Notes: a model not told the origin generated them from the letters alone. A stretch of DNA of 64,000 bases from Bactrocera neohumeralis (GCF_024586455.1 NC_065921.1:27897135-27961134); one strand, 5' to 3'; positions 33,856 through 45,000 are shown, numbered from the stretch's first letter. A program made the numbers and translations.

Positions 33856-35090
33856 AGATTATTTGTCACACAAAATGACTGGCATTGGCTCATAGCTTCC
33901 CCCAGACCCCATACATCCCATATGATGCAAGGATCCGTCTGCTATAGGAATTCATGCGAGTAACTTTGAAAAAATTAAGGTAAATTAATGAGGTTAAGCA
34001 CATAGGTTGCGCCAATCATAAGTTAGCTTGCTACCAAGTTTGGGTGTAATCGGTCTATAAGTTCGCTTTACAATTAACACTACTTTCCTGCTCGAAATTT
34101 TGCGTTGTTGCATTCGAACTCAGCCCTTACTTGCTTGTCTTGCTTTACCTTTTTAGCTAGCATATAAATTAATGAATTAATTAAAATCGCATTCGCCATA
34201 AGTTTAGCGCATAATCAGAACCGTTAACTGCTTACGCCCGCAGCTGCCCACTTACAAACACCGGCAGCCAATTAAAAACACCTTTATGGCTCTTAAAGCC
34301 GAATTCGTGCAAATTTGTGCCTCCGCCTAACATATTTGGTGCTGTGCTGGCTGGCGGCTGGCGGCTGTCGGGCGTTCACGCACCTTTCAAAAATTCAGAA
34401 TCTCTTTGATTTTACACCGACTTTGCAGAGTGACTTTCAAAAAAACGCTTCGGAGCAGCGGCAGAAAAACCGTAACGTATAGTACCGTGGTATATAGTAG
34501 ACATTTACTTGCATGCATTGGTGTGCATATGCGTGTATATTCGAGAGTTGTTGTTGTGCGAGTTTAGAGTTTTTGCCTTTGAAGTCTAACTTTTAATCCA
34601 TTTTGTTGTAGTTGGTTAGTTTTAGTTTTGATATTGTTGTATTTTGTTGAGCGGCAACACACACACAGGCCCCTACTTGTATACAAATGCAAGCTGTGCA
34701 TTGTCAGCCTGACTGCATTATCAAATTGGTTCACGGCAACTGCATTTTTAATTCAAACTATGCGTTCTGCTGTAGCCTGGCTTATGGAAGGTATAGGTTA
34801 TGTATATACATGTGTTAGTTTGGTTGTATGTCTATATGTATGAGCAAGTATGTATGTATGTATGTATGATAGTGTGAGTGGTTGTAAGCATATGTGTATG
34901 TGCTGCACTTCAACTACTCGCCTGTTAACTTGCCGGGTCTACTGGAAAATAAATCGCACTTGGCGAGTGCTAAGCTTCTTGCGCATGCGCTCAGTCCGTG
35001 CTTTATATAGCAACAACAACAAGTAATAACGTTAATTTCGGTTCCACCGAAACTATAATACCGTTCACAGTTGCATTTTTTATAGCAGAG
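33856..35090. other. Non-coding DNA, no gene seen
   Basis: Near 34085-34150 there is a repeat tail (TCGAACTCAGCCCTTACTTG) resembling the ends of the repeats at 38430 and 39010. A TATG microsatellite lies at about 34849-34868, and AACAACAACAAG near 35010. Confidence 0.45.
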
Positions 35091-35094
35091 AAGG

Positions 35095-35830
35095 GTATAA
35101 AAAGTTCTATATTTGAATTTTAATTGTTCAGTTTGTATGGCAACTATATGCTATAGTAGACCGATCTTTACAATATTTTGGGAAATTGTAGCGCTAACTT
35201 GAACTATGATCTGAATCAAATTTTATGCAGATATCTTGTCAAATAAAATAGTTTTACATAGAAGGACTTGAGTTTGATCGGTCAATTTGTATGGCAGCTA
35301 TATGCTATAGTTGTGCGATTTGACCCATTTCGTCGGAGAATACATTGTTGTCTTGGACAGTAACACATGCCAAATTTGGTGCAAATATCCCTTGAACTAA
35401 CAAAGTTTTCCATACAAGCGCTGGATTTCGATAGTTCAGTTTGTATGACAGCAATATGCTATAGTCATCCGATCTGAACAATTTCTGCAAAAATTGCACA
35501 ATTTCTTTAGGCAATAATCCATGCCAAATTTCGAGTAGATATCTCGTCGAATGAAAAAGTTTTCCATACAAACCTTTGATTTCGATCGTTCAGTTTGTAT
35601 GGCAGCTGTATCCTAGAGTGGACCGATTTTCATGTTTTTGACAAATCAACACCTCCTTGGGGAGAAACGGGCGTATGCAAAATTTCAGATTGCGGTATCA
35701 AAAACTGAGAGACTAGTTTGTGTATATACAGATGGGCGCACGAGCGGACAGACAGACGGTAATGGGCCTCCGGCGCTTCGTTCTAAATGCTACAAACTTT
35801 GTGGCATACTTAATCTAGCCTGTTCAGGGT
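35095..35830 (-). repeat. 153-bp repeat (array C), four units
   Basis: The core CAGTTTGTATGGCAGCTATA and variants start at about 35130, 35284, 35435 and 35590, spacings of 151-155 bp. The last unit is followed by CAGATGGGCGCACGAGCGGA then CAGACAGACGG, the kind of tail seen in other fly repeats. Confidence 0.9.
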
Positions 35831-37380
35831 ATAAAAACCACAAGAACAACAAGTGCTGCAACTGCATCGACTGCTAAGCGCAAGCAACCAACCAAACAAC
35901 TTGTCGGCCGACGGCTTGCGCAGCACTCCAACCGAACCAGTTCAGCGGCCGAGCGACAGCGCGGTGGCGAGCGCCAGCAGTTGCAATCACCAAGCGGCAA
36001 GCGACGAGCGCCAAGAACGCCCAGCATCCGCATCCAACGTGAAGACAGAAGCCAAGGTGCTGCAGCGCGCACGCCGACACACACATATACATATTTATAT
36101 GTATGTATATGTAAGCACATATACATATATGTATTTCTAAACTTGCGCACGCTCTGCGGCAGGTGCATTGTTGTTGTTGTTGCGCCACCATGGCTATGAG
36201 GATATGCAGAAATGCGCACAGGCTTGCCACCAGCCAAATATGTCTGCCTGTTGCTGTTTGGGTGCGAACCATTTTGTTGTTGTTGTTGTTGTTGTTCGTA
36301 TTGTTTTGTTGTTGCTGCCACTGTCGTTAACTGCATGACAATCATGCAACCGTTGCAGCCATTCTAATGGTCTTGGCACACTCTTGCGCAATCGCAAAGC
36401 GCGTCAGCGGCGCGTCGCCCGTTTCTTCGGCGTTAAGTGTGCCCTTGACGGAGTTTCTTGACATCGCGCTCAAGCGTTTAAACTTCAAACCTGTGCATAG
36501 CAACATTGCCTATACTCTATACACACATACAAGTAGCAATAACAACAACAACAACAACAACTTCACTTACCACGTATTTAACAAGGCTGCATTGCGAAGA
36601 AGTAAAAGCTTACAGGTTTGTTGATTGCGCCGGCAGAACTCCGCTCCGCTATAAACTATTCGGCGGTATCAGATCAGCTGAGCTATAATGTGCGCTATGT
36701 GCATGGACAAACAACCGGACTTGGCGGTGTCGGCTTCTTCGAATTTCGTTTGTGTCTTTCTTTGTCTTCTGCAAGTTTGAGAAGCTGCGAACAGACTCAA
36801 GCTCTCAAGATCTCTTCTTGGTGCTCTTTATCCTGAATAGTGCGTCAATAATAGTGCACTTTTGGAAATAAATTTTATTTAAAGAGATATATTAGCGCTC
36901 ATTGTTAATTTAGCGACGTGATTGGCTCAAATCGAGCGCTGTCCGAAAGGCAACAAAGTGTCTAAACCTCTAAAACCAGCTGTAATACGTAGCTTTAAAT
37001 GACCTCACCCAAAATCAAACTTTCTGGCAATTTTGATTTGCCATTCCAATAGAACTGCGCCGACATGGCGGCCTAAACTGAATTAAGCCAATTTTTGATA
37101 CCCTGTTCCGATGCGAACCGTACTTCAGTGAGGGCGTTCTGTCGCGCTCGGAACAAATTGCAGTCAACAGTGGCAAATTCTATAACCGTACTTATTCGTA
37201 TGTGAGCGGTTTTCGGCTATCGCTCGATCTCACAATCGCCTCCATTTGATAAGTTGTTGTCGGTAGCTTACCCCATTAATGATTACACTCGGTTTTAGAT
37301 GCCACCACATACAGTGTACCTTAGCGACATAGCTATTCGGCTTGCCGTTCATTTGTCTAGTTGGCCAAATTTCACATACG
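35831..37380. other. GC-richer non-coding region, possible promoter or 5' UTR
   Basis: Contains CATATACATATATGTA tracts near 36110, TTGTTG repeats (about 36274-36297) and AACAAC repeats (36541-36561). The 173-codon minus-strand ORF at 35824-36345 includes a Gln run from CAA repeats and Cys/Arg/Leu-rich tracts, without a domain. It overlaps other open frames, as expected for GC-rich non-coding DNA. Confidence 0.35.
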
Positions 37381-37383
37381 ATT

Positions 37384-38395
37384 TTTATACTCTCGCAACA
37401 AAGTTGCTAAGGAGAGTATTATAGTTTTGTTCACATAACGGTTGTTTGTAAGTCCTAAAACTAAAAGAGTCAGATATAGGGTTATATATACCAAAGTGAT
37501 CAGGGCGACGAGTAGAGTCGAAATCCGGATGTCTCTCTGTCCGTCCGTCCGTCCGTGCAAGCTGTAACTTGAGTAAAAATTGAGATATCATGATGAAACT
37601 TGGTACACTTTCTTGGCTCCATAAGAAGGTTAAGTTCGAAGATGGGCAAAATCGGCCCACTGCCACGCCCACAAAATGGCGGAAACCGAAAACCTATAAA
37701 GTGTCATAACTAAGCCATAAATAAAGCTATTAAAGTCAAATTTGGCACAAAGGATCGCATTAGGGAGGGGCATATTTGACCGTATTTTTTTGGAAAAGTG
37801 GGCGTGGCCCCGCCCCCTACTAAGTTTTTTGTACATATCTCAGAAACTACTATAACTATGTCAACCAAACTCTACAGAGTCGTTTCCTTCAGTTATTTCC
37901 ATATACAGTTCAAAAATGGAAGAAATCGGATAATAACCACGCCCACCTCCCATACAAAGGTTATGTTGAAAATCACTAAAAGTGCGTTAACCGACTAACA
38001 AAAAACGTCAGAAACACTGAATTTTACGGAAGAAATGGCAGAAGGAAGCTGCATTTTTTTAAAAATTGAAAATGGGCGTGGCCTCGCCCACTTATGGACC
38101 AAAAACCATATCTCAGGAACTACTAGACCGATTTCAATGAAATTCGGTATATAATATTTTCTTAACACCCTGATGACATGTACGAAATATGGGTGAAATC
38201 GGTTCACAACCACGCCTTCTTCCAATATAAGCTATTTTGAATTCCATCTGATGCCTTCTCTGTATAATACGAGTATAAACATTAGGAACCAATGATGATA
38301 GCGGAATAAAACTTTACAAAAATACGGTATTTGAAAAATATGTAAATGACAGATAATGAAATCTCGATTATCACTTTATCGTGCGAGAGTATAAA
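37384..38395. mobile_element. 1-kb dispersed repeat with 14-bp inverted ends
   Basis: It begins TTTATACTCTCGCA and ends TGCGAGAGTATAAA, a perfect 14-bp inverted pair. The first 32 bp also form a hairpin (TACTCTCGC ... GGAGAGTA). Inside are CTGTCCGTCCGTCCGTCCG, repeated GGGCGTGGCC words (about 37799 and 38074) and CCACGCCCAC words. No ORF of note is present. Class is unknown; a non-autonomous DNA element is likely. Confidence 0.65.
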
Positions 38396-39060
38396 ATGAT
38401 CGGTGACACCCGAACTTAGCCCTTCCTTACTTGTTTACGTTTATAGCTGTCGTTATGTATCCATTTTTCTTCAACGAAAATCCAAAGATTTAGTATAGTA
38501 AAAATTATTGATTTTGAGATATTATTGATCTGAAAGTTAGCACACCTTCTTTTCTCCCCAAGTGGCTGCGCATTTGTTGGAACCGCCGATATCGGATCAC
38601 TATAGCTGATAGCTCCCATACAAGCTGAATGATCGGATTCAAGTCCTTGTATTTGAAACTTTTTTATTTGACTAGATATCTTCACGAAATTTGGCATGGG
38701 TTATTGCCTTAAGCAATGGAGCAATGTCTGAAGAAATTGTTCAGATCGGTTCACTATAGCATATAGCTGCCATACAAACTAAACTATCGGAGTTAAGGGC
38801 TTGTATGAAAAACTTTGTTAGTTGGAGGGGTCTTTTCACCAAATTTGGCATGCGTTATTGTCCAAGGCAACGGTGCGATATCCAAAGAAATTGTTCAGAT
38901 CGGATCACTCTAGCATGAAGTTGCCATACAAGCTGACGGATCAAATTTAAGCTCTAATATGGAATATTTTGTATTGGTGAAGGATATTATACTCGTAGTA
39001 TGGCTGCAACCGAAGTTAGCGTTTTTTCTTATTTTTTTTTTTAACTTATTCACAACAAAA
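38396..39060 (+). repeat. 153-bp repeat (array D), three units
   Basis: Cores beginning ATCGGATCACTATAGC lie near 38590, 38743 and 38898, 153-155 bp apart, in the same orientation as array A. The array is preceded by the tail ACACCCGAACTTAGCCCTTC near 38407 and ends with ACCGAAGTTAGCG near 39010. Confidence 0.88.
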
Positions 39061-40504
39061 TAAATGAATATTAAAAGACAACAACAAAAATATTTCTTTA
39101 AAATAAATATGTAGAAAAAAAAACAGAAAATCTCCACTAATTAAAATTTTGGAATTTATTAAGAAATTTAACAAATTTTAAAAACAAAAAGTACAAGTAT
39201 AAGAAATACTTTTTTAAATACCTAAAAAAAGCAACAAAAACAAAAAATACCACACTAATTATGCGATTAAAGTACGCGAGTGCATGCTTGGCTTAATTTG
39301 TTTAAACTTTAACAACAACGTCCTTGACTAAACACATACATATGTACATATGCCGCACGTGTGTCTGTGTGTGTGTGTATGTCGGTGCATTCTTGCAATT
39401 ACGGTATTCGCAAATAACCGTTGCCAAAGCAGCAGCACACTTCACTCGCCGATTTAGAGCGTTTAATTGTGGCATTCTCGCCCGGCCCTGAGTCGGTCAC
39501 TTCATTTGCATATTATTCGAACGCGCGCGCTCAACCGGATTAACTAAGAGTTTGATTAAAGCACAAACACACATGCATATAGTATATATCTATAGCCATA
39601 TCTACTTGGTTGTGTGTGTGTCTGCATAAAATATTATTATTATTGTTATGATTAAATATATTGAACGTTATAGTAATATGCTTTACTTTGTTGTTGAAAA
39701 TTGTTGTTGTTGTTGTTGTTGTGGCCTTTTGCACTGCTTTGCAGCGCTGGCAAGGGAGCGCGCAAATTGCTGCATAATTTAAAAAGTCACATTGCAGCGC
39801 TGGGTTGGGCTGCGCATGCGCATGCGCCGTAAACGGTCACAAATAATTAAAAACCAAAAACAACAAAAAAACACGCATGCATGTGTATGTGTTGCAAGCA
39901 AAGGCCGTGTAGCGCTTAATTTATGCAGCACAAGAATTATTTTCGATTTTTTGTTGGCACTGCAAGAACAAAAACAAACAGCGTGACCATTCTAAAATTG
40001 TTGCGATATTATTACAAACACACACACAAACGCAAACATTGATAAATATGTATGTATATGTAAATATTTGTATACAAATGCATGCTGCTTGTGCTGCAGC
40101 GCCGATTAAAATGTCTAAATTAATCAAGCAACAAAATCCGAAATCGCTTTGGCTGGGGTGTTATTACTCCGCGGCGCGATATTGATCGAGATAAGGCATG
40201 GCATTTAGCAGCAATAAGTGATTTATGCAGCCAGCATGCGAATGCATATACATACATATCTCTATGTGTATGTATATATATGTATATGTATAAGTATGTG
40301 TGTCACCGCTCATATGCTAATGCGTTGCTTATTTAAGCGCATTAAACTGTTGGATGATTAACCGCTTGTCCGCAGCAAATTGACAAGTTTTGCTAAATTT
40401 ATGCCTTATTATCAAACGCAACTATAATTTGTCAAAGCGCAATAAATTCAGATGGCATCGATAAGACAAATTGATTGTTGCCTATTCGGATAGAAAAAAA
40501 AAAT
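39061..40504. other. Non-coding DNA, no gene seen
   Basis: TG tracts near 39360-39378, TTG repeats (39701-39721), AC tract near 40017 and TATG tracts near 40265-40300. No convincing ORF. Confidence 0.5.
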
Positions 40505-40589
40505 AGTACTACTATGGGCAAAAAAAAGTAAGACTTTGACGTGGTTTTTTCGGCTTCGACTCACCTTTGCCACGATATTCGCCCGATTA

Positions 40590-41859
40590 GAGGGTACTCC
40601 AAGTGTAACCAATTAAAAAAACCATAAATTCGGTTTGGTTATTTGATTATTTTTATTTATTTTAAGGTACAAAATGTGTGAAAATAATCATAAATTCAGA
40701 ACCAATTCACTTTTGCTCGATATGACCACCTTTTGCCTTAACTATGGCCTTGAGACGGTCAAAAAACGAATCGCAAGCCGCCCGAATGTGACTTGCCGGT
40801 ATTTTGGCCCACTCACGGACAATGGCTTTCTTCAGCATCTCGAGACCGGTGTATTTTTTACTTCGGACCTTGCTCTCCAAAATGGCCCAGAGAGAATAAT
40901 CCATTGGATTCGCATCTGGTGAATTCGAGAGCCATTGTGTGGTCATAATGAAGTTCGGAATGTTTTTTTTTCAGCCATTCTTGGTTCAGTCGCGCTTTGT
41001 GAGACGGTGCCGAGCTTTGTTGAAGCGTCCATGGTTTGCGACCGAAATGTTTGTTTGCCCACAGCTTCAAAGCAGCCTCCCGAATACTTTCCCGATAACA
41101 TGTCGTATTTACTTTGACGCCAGGCTCGATGAAAACAATTGGAGAGCGCCCATCTGTGGTGACAGCGGCCCAAACCATTATTTATGGCGGGGTCTGCCTC
41201 CTGGTGTCCAACCGATGACTTAGATTCTCGTATGAATGGTCGGTCAAGTAAACCCTATCGTTTTGAGAGTTTACGAATTGCTCAATTGGAAAAATTTTTT
41301 CGTCAGAAAACACAATGTTCGGAATTTGACCGCTTTCGGCCAAGCGAAGCAACTGTTTCGCTCTCTCAAATCTTACTTGTTGCTGCTTCGGTGTGAGATC
41401 ATGGGCCTTTTGGAACTTGTAAGGCTTGACCTTGAGCTCATTTTTCAATATGCGTCGGATGCTGCGGTCGGATAATTTCAGTTCTTTAGCCATTTGATTG
41501 GCACTTCGTCGTGGATTTCGCTCAAGTCGCTTCTTCACTTTCCGAACCATCTCACGTGACGTTGCTGTCTCTTGATGACCACCTCCATGGCGTTTTGCGA
41601 TGCTACCAGTATCATTATAACGAGTGAAGGTGCGATAAACAAAAACTTTATTGGCTGTGATTTTCCAGCTAAATATAAAGCAATCACACTATTACGTTTG
41701 AATTCCATCGCTGATCACTTTTTTTTGCGTTCAATTTTGGCAAAACGCTTTTGTACACTTGTGAACAATACTCCGAACTGTCTTTCAATTTATAAACAGC
41801 TGATTCCAGTGCGACAGCTACGCGAACGCTTTGAAGTTGGTTACACTTCGAGGACCCTG
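40590..41859 (-). mobile_element. DD37D Tc1/mariner-family element, 1270 bp
   Basis: The ends are inverted repeats of about 23 bp, reading GAGGGTACTCCAAGTGTAAC on the left and, reversed, CAGGGTCCTCGAAGTGTAAC on the right. Both sides are flanked by TA (40588-40589 and 41860-41861). It lies inside an older mariner. Confidence 0.9.
40707..41708 (-). pseudogene. DD37D transposase with frameshifts and a lost Asp
   Basis: The start is probably the ATG at 41708-41706 (MEFKRNSVIALYLAGKSQP). A deletion follows, and the long readable part begins MVRKVKKRLERNPRRSANQM, with two helix-turn-helix-like segments up to KVKPYKFQKAHDLTP. The first catalytic Asp is in IVFSDEKIF. In the second block Ser replaces Asp (LQQSSAPSHKAR). 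A shift in the A run near 40965-40975 breaks the frame before NSPDANPMDYSLWAI, which holds the third Asp, 37 residues on when the shift is allowed for. The C-terminus ends AKGGHIEQK. Confidence 0.88.
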
Positions 41860-42145
41860 TAATGGTCTGTTTCTGAGTCGGAAGCCTAGACTCACCGTCA
41901 GTAATAATACGTTTCATTACATCCCGGTAGTCTGAGAGCATTGTTTCACAGACTGATTTGATTTTGGCACCAACCATGTTTTCACTTTTTTTAGGCCCAA
42001 ATGATCCTTCGGATATTCCAACGATACCAGTAAGATGCCTGACTGTTAATCGTCAATTCTAAGCATCAGTTCCTTTATTTTGATGTTGATGTCCGTCCTG
42101 GACGAGGTTCGTCGACAACGCGTTCCCGACCCTCTTTGAATAATA

Positions 42146-43720
42146 TTTCTTCTTTATTAGCGTAGACACCGCGATTATAGCCGAGTTAACAACAGCGTGC
42201 CAGTCGTTTCTTCTTTTCGCTATTTGGGTCGGCTCACCAGATAGTGTCATTTTCGATGCTTCCGCACCATATAGCAGGACGGGAGAAGACTTTACTTTTA
42301 AATTGCCTACTCAGTCCAAAGTAGCACCTGTTGGCAAGTGGAGAGGTCCTTTCCTATCTTGCGGCATAAAGGCAGTTCCTTTTTGTGCTGTCAAAGAAGG
42401 CTTTAAAATCGACGAAGAGGTGGTGTGTATCGATCTTCTTTTCCAGGTCTAAAGCCACACTAATAGGGTCACATCAGTGTGTCGATGGTGGGTTTCGCAC
42501 ACTACGCCCGATAAGACTTTAACTTGGTGATATTAAGGAGGCTTATCTCACGGTAACTTGCGAAGATTGTGGGGTCCTCCTTTTCGTGTATTGAGCAGAG
42601 CACTCATATCTTGGAAAGTAGCTGATGCATGCACCTTGTCAGTTCTTCGCCGCCGTATTTGAACAGCTCAACCACTTTGGGTTCTATAAGCGTATGCTCA
42701 GGTCTTGAAACCTTCTGTTAGTCGCCGCATCTTTTCGTAGAATTTTCGAGCATTACACCTGTCTGCCAGCTTGTCAGTTCTTCGTATTCACATTTCGGCC
42801 TCTCTCTTTTTTTTTTGCAATGGCATCTCGCGCTTCCCTCTTCAATGCCCGGTATCTAACCCATCAGTAGGCAGTCTGTTTTCTATACACTGCGACCCGG
42901 CACTCCTCATCATTCCACCTGTTCTTTTCGCTTTTCCGTAACCTAATGGCACACTGTACGTAATAAGCTTGAAATGCCGTCCCACAGTTCTCTTATACCG
43001 AGTTGCTAATGAGTACTCTCAAAGAGCAAGAGTACAAGTTGAGTAGAAGATCGTTCGGCTGCCTGTTGTGATTCCAGTTTCTCTACGTCGAACTTTTTTT
43101 TGTATTTGTAGACTTGATTATCTTTGCTGCAACAAGATAGTGGTCCGAATCAATGTGAGGACCTCGGACCCGGCGAAGTCAATCAGCCTCAACCCATTTG
43201 GGGATATTTCGTCGTGGAGGCTGAATTTACCGACAGTAGTGCCAAAGACACCTTCTTTGCCCACCCTGGCGTTAAAGTCGCCAAACACGATTTTGACTTC
43301 GTGGCGGGGCCAGCTCTCATAGATGCGCTCCAAACGCTCATAGAAAACATCTTTGTTCACATCGTCCTTCTCTTCCGGCGGGGCGTGGGCGCAAATCAAT
43401 GATATATTGTCGAATTTCGCTTTGATGCGAATTGTGGTTAGACGTTCATCCACCGGGTTGAATGCCAGGACTCGGCGATGGATTCAACTACGAATTACAC
43501 ACCGAATTTGCGCTCATTTATATGGCGACTTTAGTAAATGCTACAAGGACTTTTTGGACGGCGGTGATGTCAGCTTTTATTTTTACGAGGACATCAATCA
43601 ACTGATTCCTTCCCAAATAAGGGACCTCTTCCGAGGCTGTTGTTTGGTTTTCATTGGTAGGGTTTTTTACGTGACGGGTTCCGAATCCACCGCACAACCC
43701 CGGGGAGGGATATTAAGGGA
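42146..43720 (-). pseudogene. RTE-like retrotransposon copy with internal deletion
   Basis: This is the longest copy of the family here. On the minus strand the apurinic-type endonuclease domain is readable from ENQTTASEEVPYLGRNQLID (about 43640) through ISLICAHAPPEEKDDVNKD (about 43385) to VKIVFGDFNARVGKEGVFG (about 43265), which contains the conserved GDFNARVG active-site block. The reverse transcriptase start appears as THHLFVDFKAFFDST near 42420, then the sequence jumps to the far C-terminal part (FGLSRQFKSKVFSRPA near 42310), so most of the palm is deleted. The tail near 42165-42200 matches the other copies. The family resembles elements often mislabelled craniofacial development protein 2 in databases. 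Confidence 0.85.
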
Positions 43721-43844
43721 TATATTAAGCTTTATAAATGCTCTACGTTAGCAGGTAAATATCAGAACAATTTTTCCAAAACTAAACAACATTAAGTCAA
43801 ATATTCATCCCTTCATAAATTTTTACTTTGTAAATGTTTTTTCC

Positions 43845-43880
43845 TTTCAATTCGTTCTGAACTTTCAAAATTCAATTTCA
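43845..43880 (+). promoter_or_regulatory. Splice acceptor before the HMG-box gene
   Basis: The sequence TTCAAAATTCAATTTCAG ends at about 43880, preceded by T-rich sequence with CTTTCAATTCG. It is followed by CTAACAAAA and then ATG. This suggests that the coding exon is spliced to an upstream leader. Confidence 0.5.
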
Positions 43881-43890
43881 GCTAACAAAA

Positions 43891-44373
43891 ATGAATTTTT
43901 CTAAAATTAGTAGCAAAGTTTCAAATTTTTTGTACACATATTTTTCCGTTATTCCAAAAGTTTCAATTAAAAAATCCGCCATGACTGGAAATAAGAGCGA
44001 TGAGGCAAACTCTCATGCTGCCGACAGTTCGGACAAGCCAAAATCCAAGGCCACCAATCCGTTCTTCATCTTCCTGCACGAGTTTCGGCAGAATCTAATG
44101 AAACGCGGCGCCTACAAGCACATGACAGCGAAGGAGATCGCCTGCGCGGCCGGCGAGCGCTGGCGTCAGATGTCGTCCGACGAGAAGCTCAACTATGTGG
44201 TGTGGGCCCGCAAGAATCAGCAACAATTGGATCCGCGTTTGCGCGTGTCACCGGGAAAGACCGGGCAGCGCGAAGTGCATAGCAACAGAAGTGAGAGCAA
44301 GACCGTGCGGCGCCGCGGATCTCGACAGAAAAAGGTCACTATGCAGAAACGTCGACCGAGTTATATTAAGTGA
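43891..44373 (+). CDS. Small basic HMG-box protein, likely sperm chromatin (MST-HMG-type)
   Basis: The only convincing host gene in the window. It encodes 160 residues from the first ATG (context AACAAAAATG, good for a fly start) or 130 from the in-frame ATG at 43981. Residues about 56-112 form one HMG box (NPFFIFLHEFRQN, AKEIACAAGERWRQMSSDEK, NYVVWARKNQ), a three-helix DNA-bending domain. The tail to residue 160 is rich in Arg, Lys and Ser (TVRRRGSRQKKV, MQKRRPSYIK). One HMG box plus a short basic tail is typical of the MST-HMG-box proteins that package DNA in insect spermatids. From about 43976 the codons become GC-rich while the first 30 codons are AT-rich, so the shorter start may be the real one. 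If the longer form is made, its first 30 residues are basic and amphipathic, somewhat like a mitochondrial signal. No stop or frameshift interrupts the frame. Confidence 0.8.
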   Translation: MNFSKISSKVSNFLYTYFSVIPKVSIKKSAMTGNKSDEANSHAADSSDKPKSKATNPFFIFLHEFRQNLMKRGAYKHMTAKEIACAAGERWRQMSSDEKLNYVVWARKNQQQLDPRLRVSPGKTGQREVHSNRSESKTVRRRGSRQKKVTMQKRRPSYIK

Positions 44374-44854
44374 AGTGGTGATTTGTCGTTAAACATGGGG
44401 TTGGAGCGAGGGTAGCCTTACACATTTTGTCGCTGGTGAAAATTTCCATGTGGAACACGTTATTTTGTTGGCATTTCGTATATTTTCTAATTGATATCTT
44501 TGTATTCTCTTATGGTTGTGACAGTAAAGGTATTTTATAATCGTGATTTAATGTATTTATTTTTTAAATGCTGCAATGTGGCCACCGCCTTAGTGAATTT
44601 TGAGCATTTTGTTTTAAAGAGCACTTACATTTCTCGAGAAGACGAATATTTAGCGGAAATGTTAGATGTGCGGGGCCGTTAAATAGAGTTTAGTTCCACT
44701 TCCTGCACCAATATCAGCAAATTTTTGTCGTCTAAAATCTAGAATAATTTATATAGAGAGCGGAAATTCTGCAATTAAATTCCTATTAAGATATGCCTAG
44801 ACCATTTTTAAATTGAATATTTTTGGATCAAAACTACGTTTAATTTTCATATAT
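44374..44854 (+). other. 3' flank of the HMG-box gene
   Basis: No second gene is seen. A variant poly(A) signal ATTAAA lies at 44774-44779; no AATAAA is closer. The 63-codon ORF at 44491-44682 has no domain and probably lies in the 3' UTR. Confidence 0.4.
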
Positions 44855-45000
44855 GTGACCTGGTCTACGAAAAGGGAGCTAACGTGCGAAAACTAGTTTT
44901 CTGGGAAAAGCTGTTAAAAATAATCGTCAGTTTCTCGTTATCTCATTAATTATTCTCCTTTTTTTTAACACCTAAGCCCACTTTCCATAGACCAGGTCAC
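44855..45000 (-). mobile_element. 146-bp MITE, copy 2
   Basis: Same length and nearly the same sequence as 29053-29198, in reverse orientation. The ends read GTGACCTGGTCTACGAAAAG and, reversed, GTGACCTGGTCTATGGAAAG. The flanks are ATATAT again. Confidence 0.88.

Larger units (their letters stand above)
40505..42145 (-). pseudogene. Mariner remnant split by a Tc1-like insertion
   Basis: Minus-strand pieces on both sides of 40590-41859 belong to one mariner transposase. On the right (42145-41862): FKEGRERVVDEPRPGR, RLTV-like sequence, VGISEGS, CETMLSDYRDVMKRIIT and DSETDH. On the left (40589-40505): EYRGKGESKPKKPRQS. If the insertion and one TA are removed, DSETDH and EYRGKGES fall in the same frame, separated by a TAA and two codons, as expected from the family layout. 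The C-terminal half is absent. Confidence 0.85.

Noticed and set aside
35824..36345. 173-codon minus-strand ORF with a Gln run
   Set aside because: Built on a TTG/CAA microsatellite and GC-rich sequence; two other frames across the same bases are also open, so openness is compositional.
41572..41862. 96-codon plus-strand ORF over a transposon end
   Set aside because: Antisense to the DD37D transposase N-terminus and its inverted repeat.
43353..43751. 132-codon plus-strand ORF
   Set aside because: Antisense shadow of the RTE-like endonuclease, which is on the minus strand and carries the conserved GDFNARVG block.
44491..44682. 63-codon ORF after the HMG-box gene
   Set aside because: No domain and poor start context; more likely the 3' UTR.
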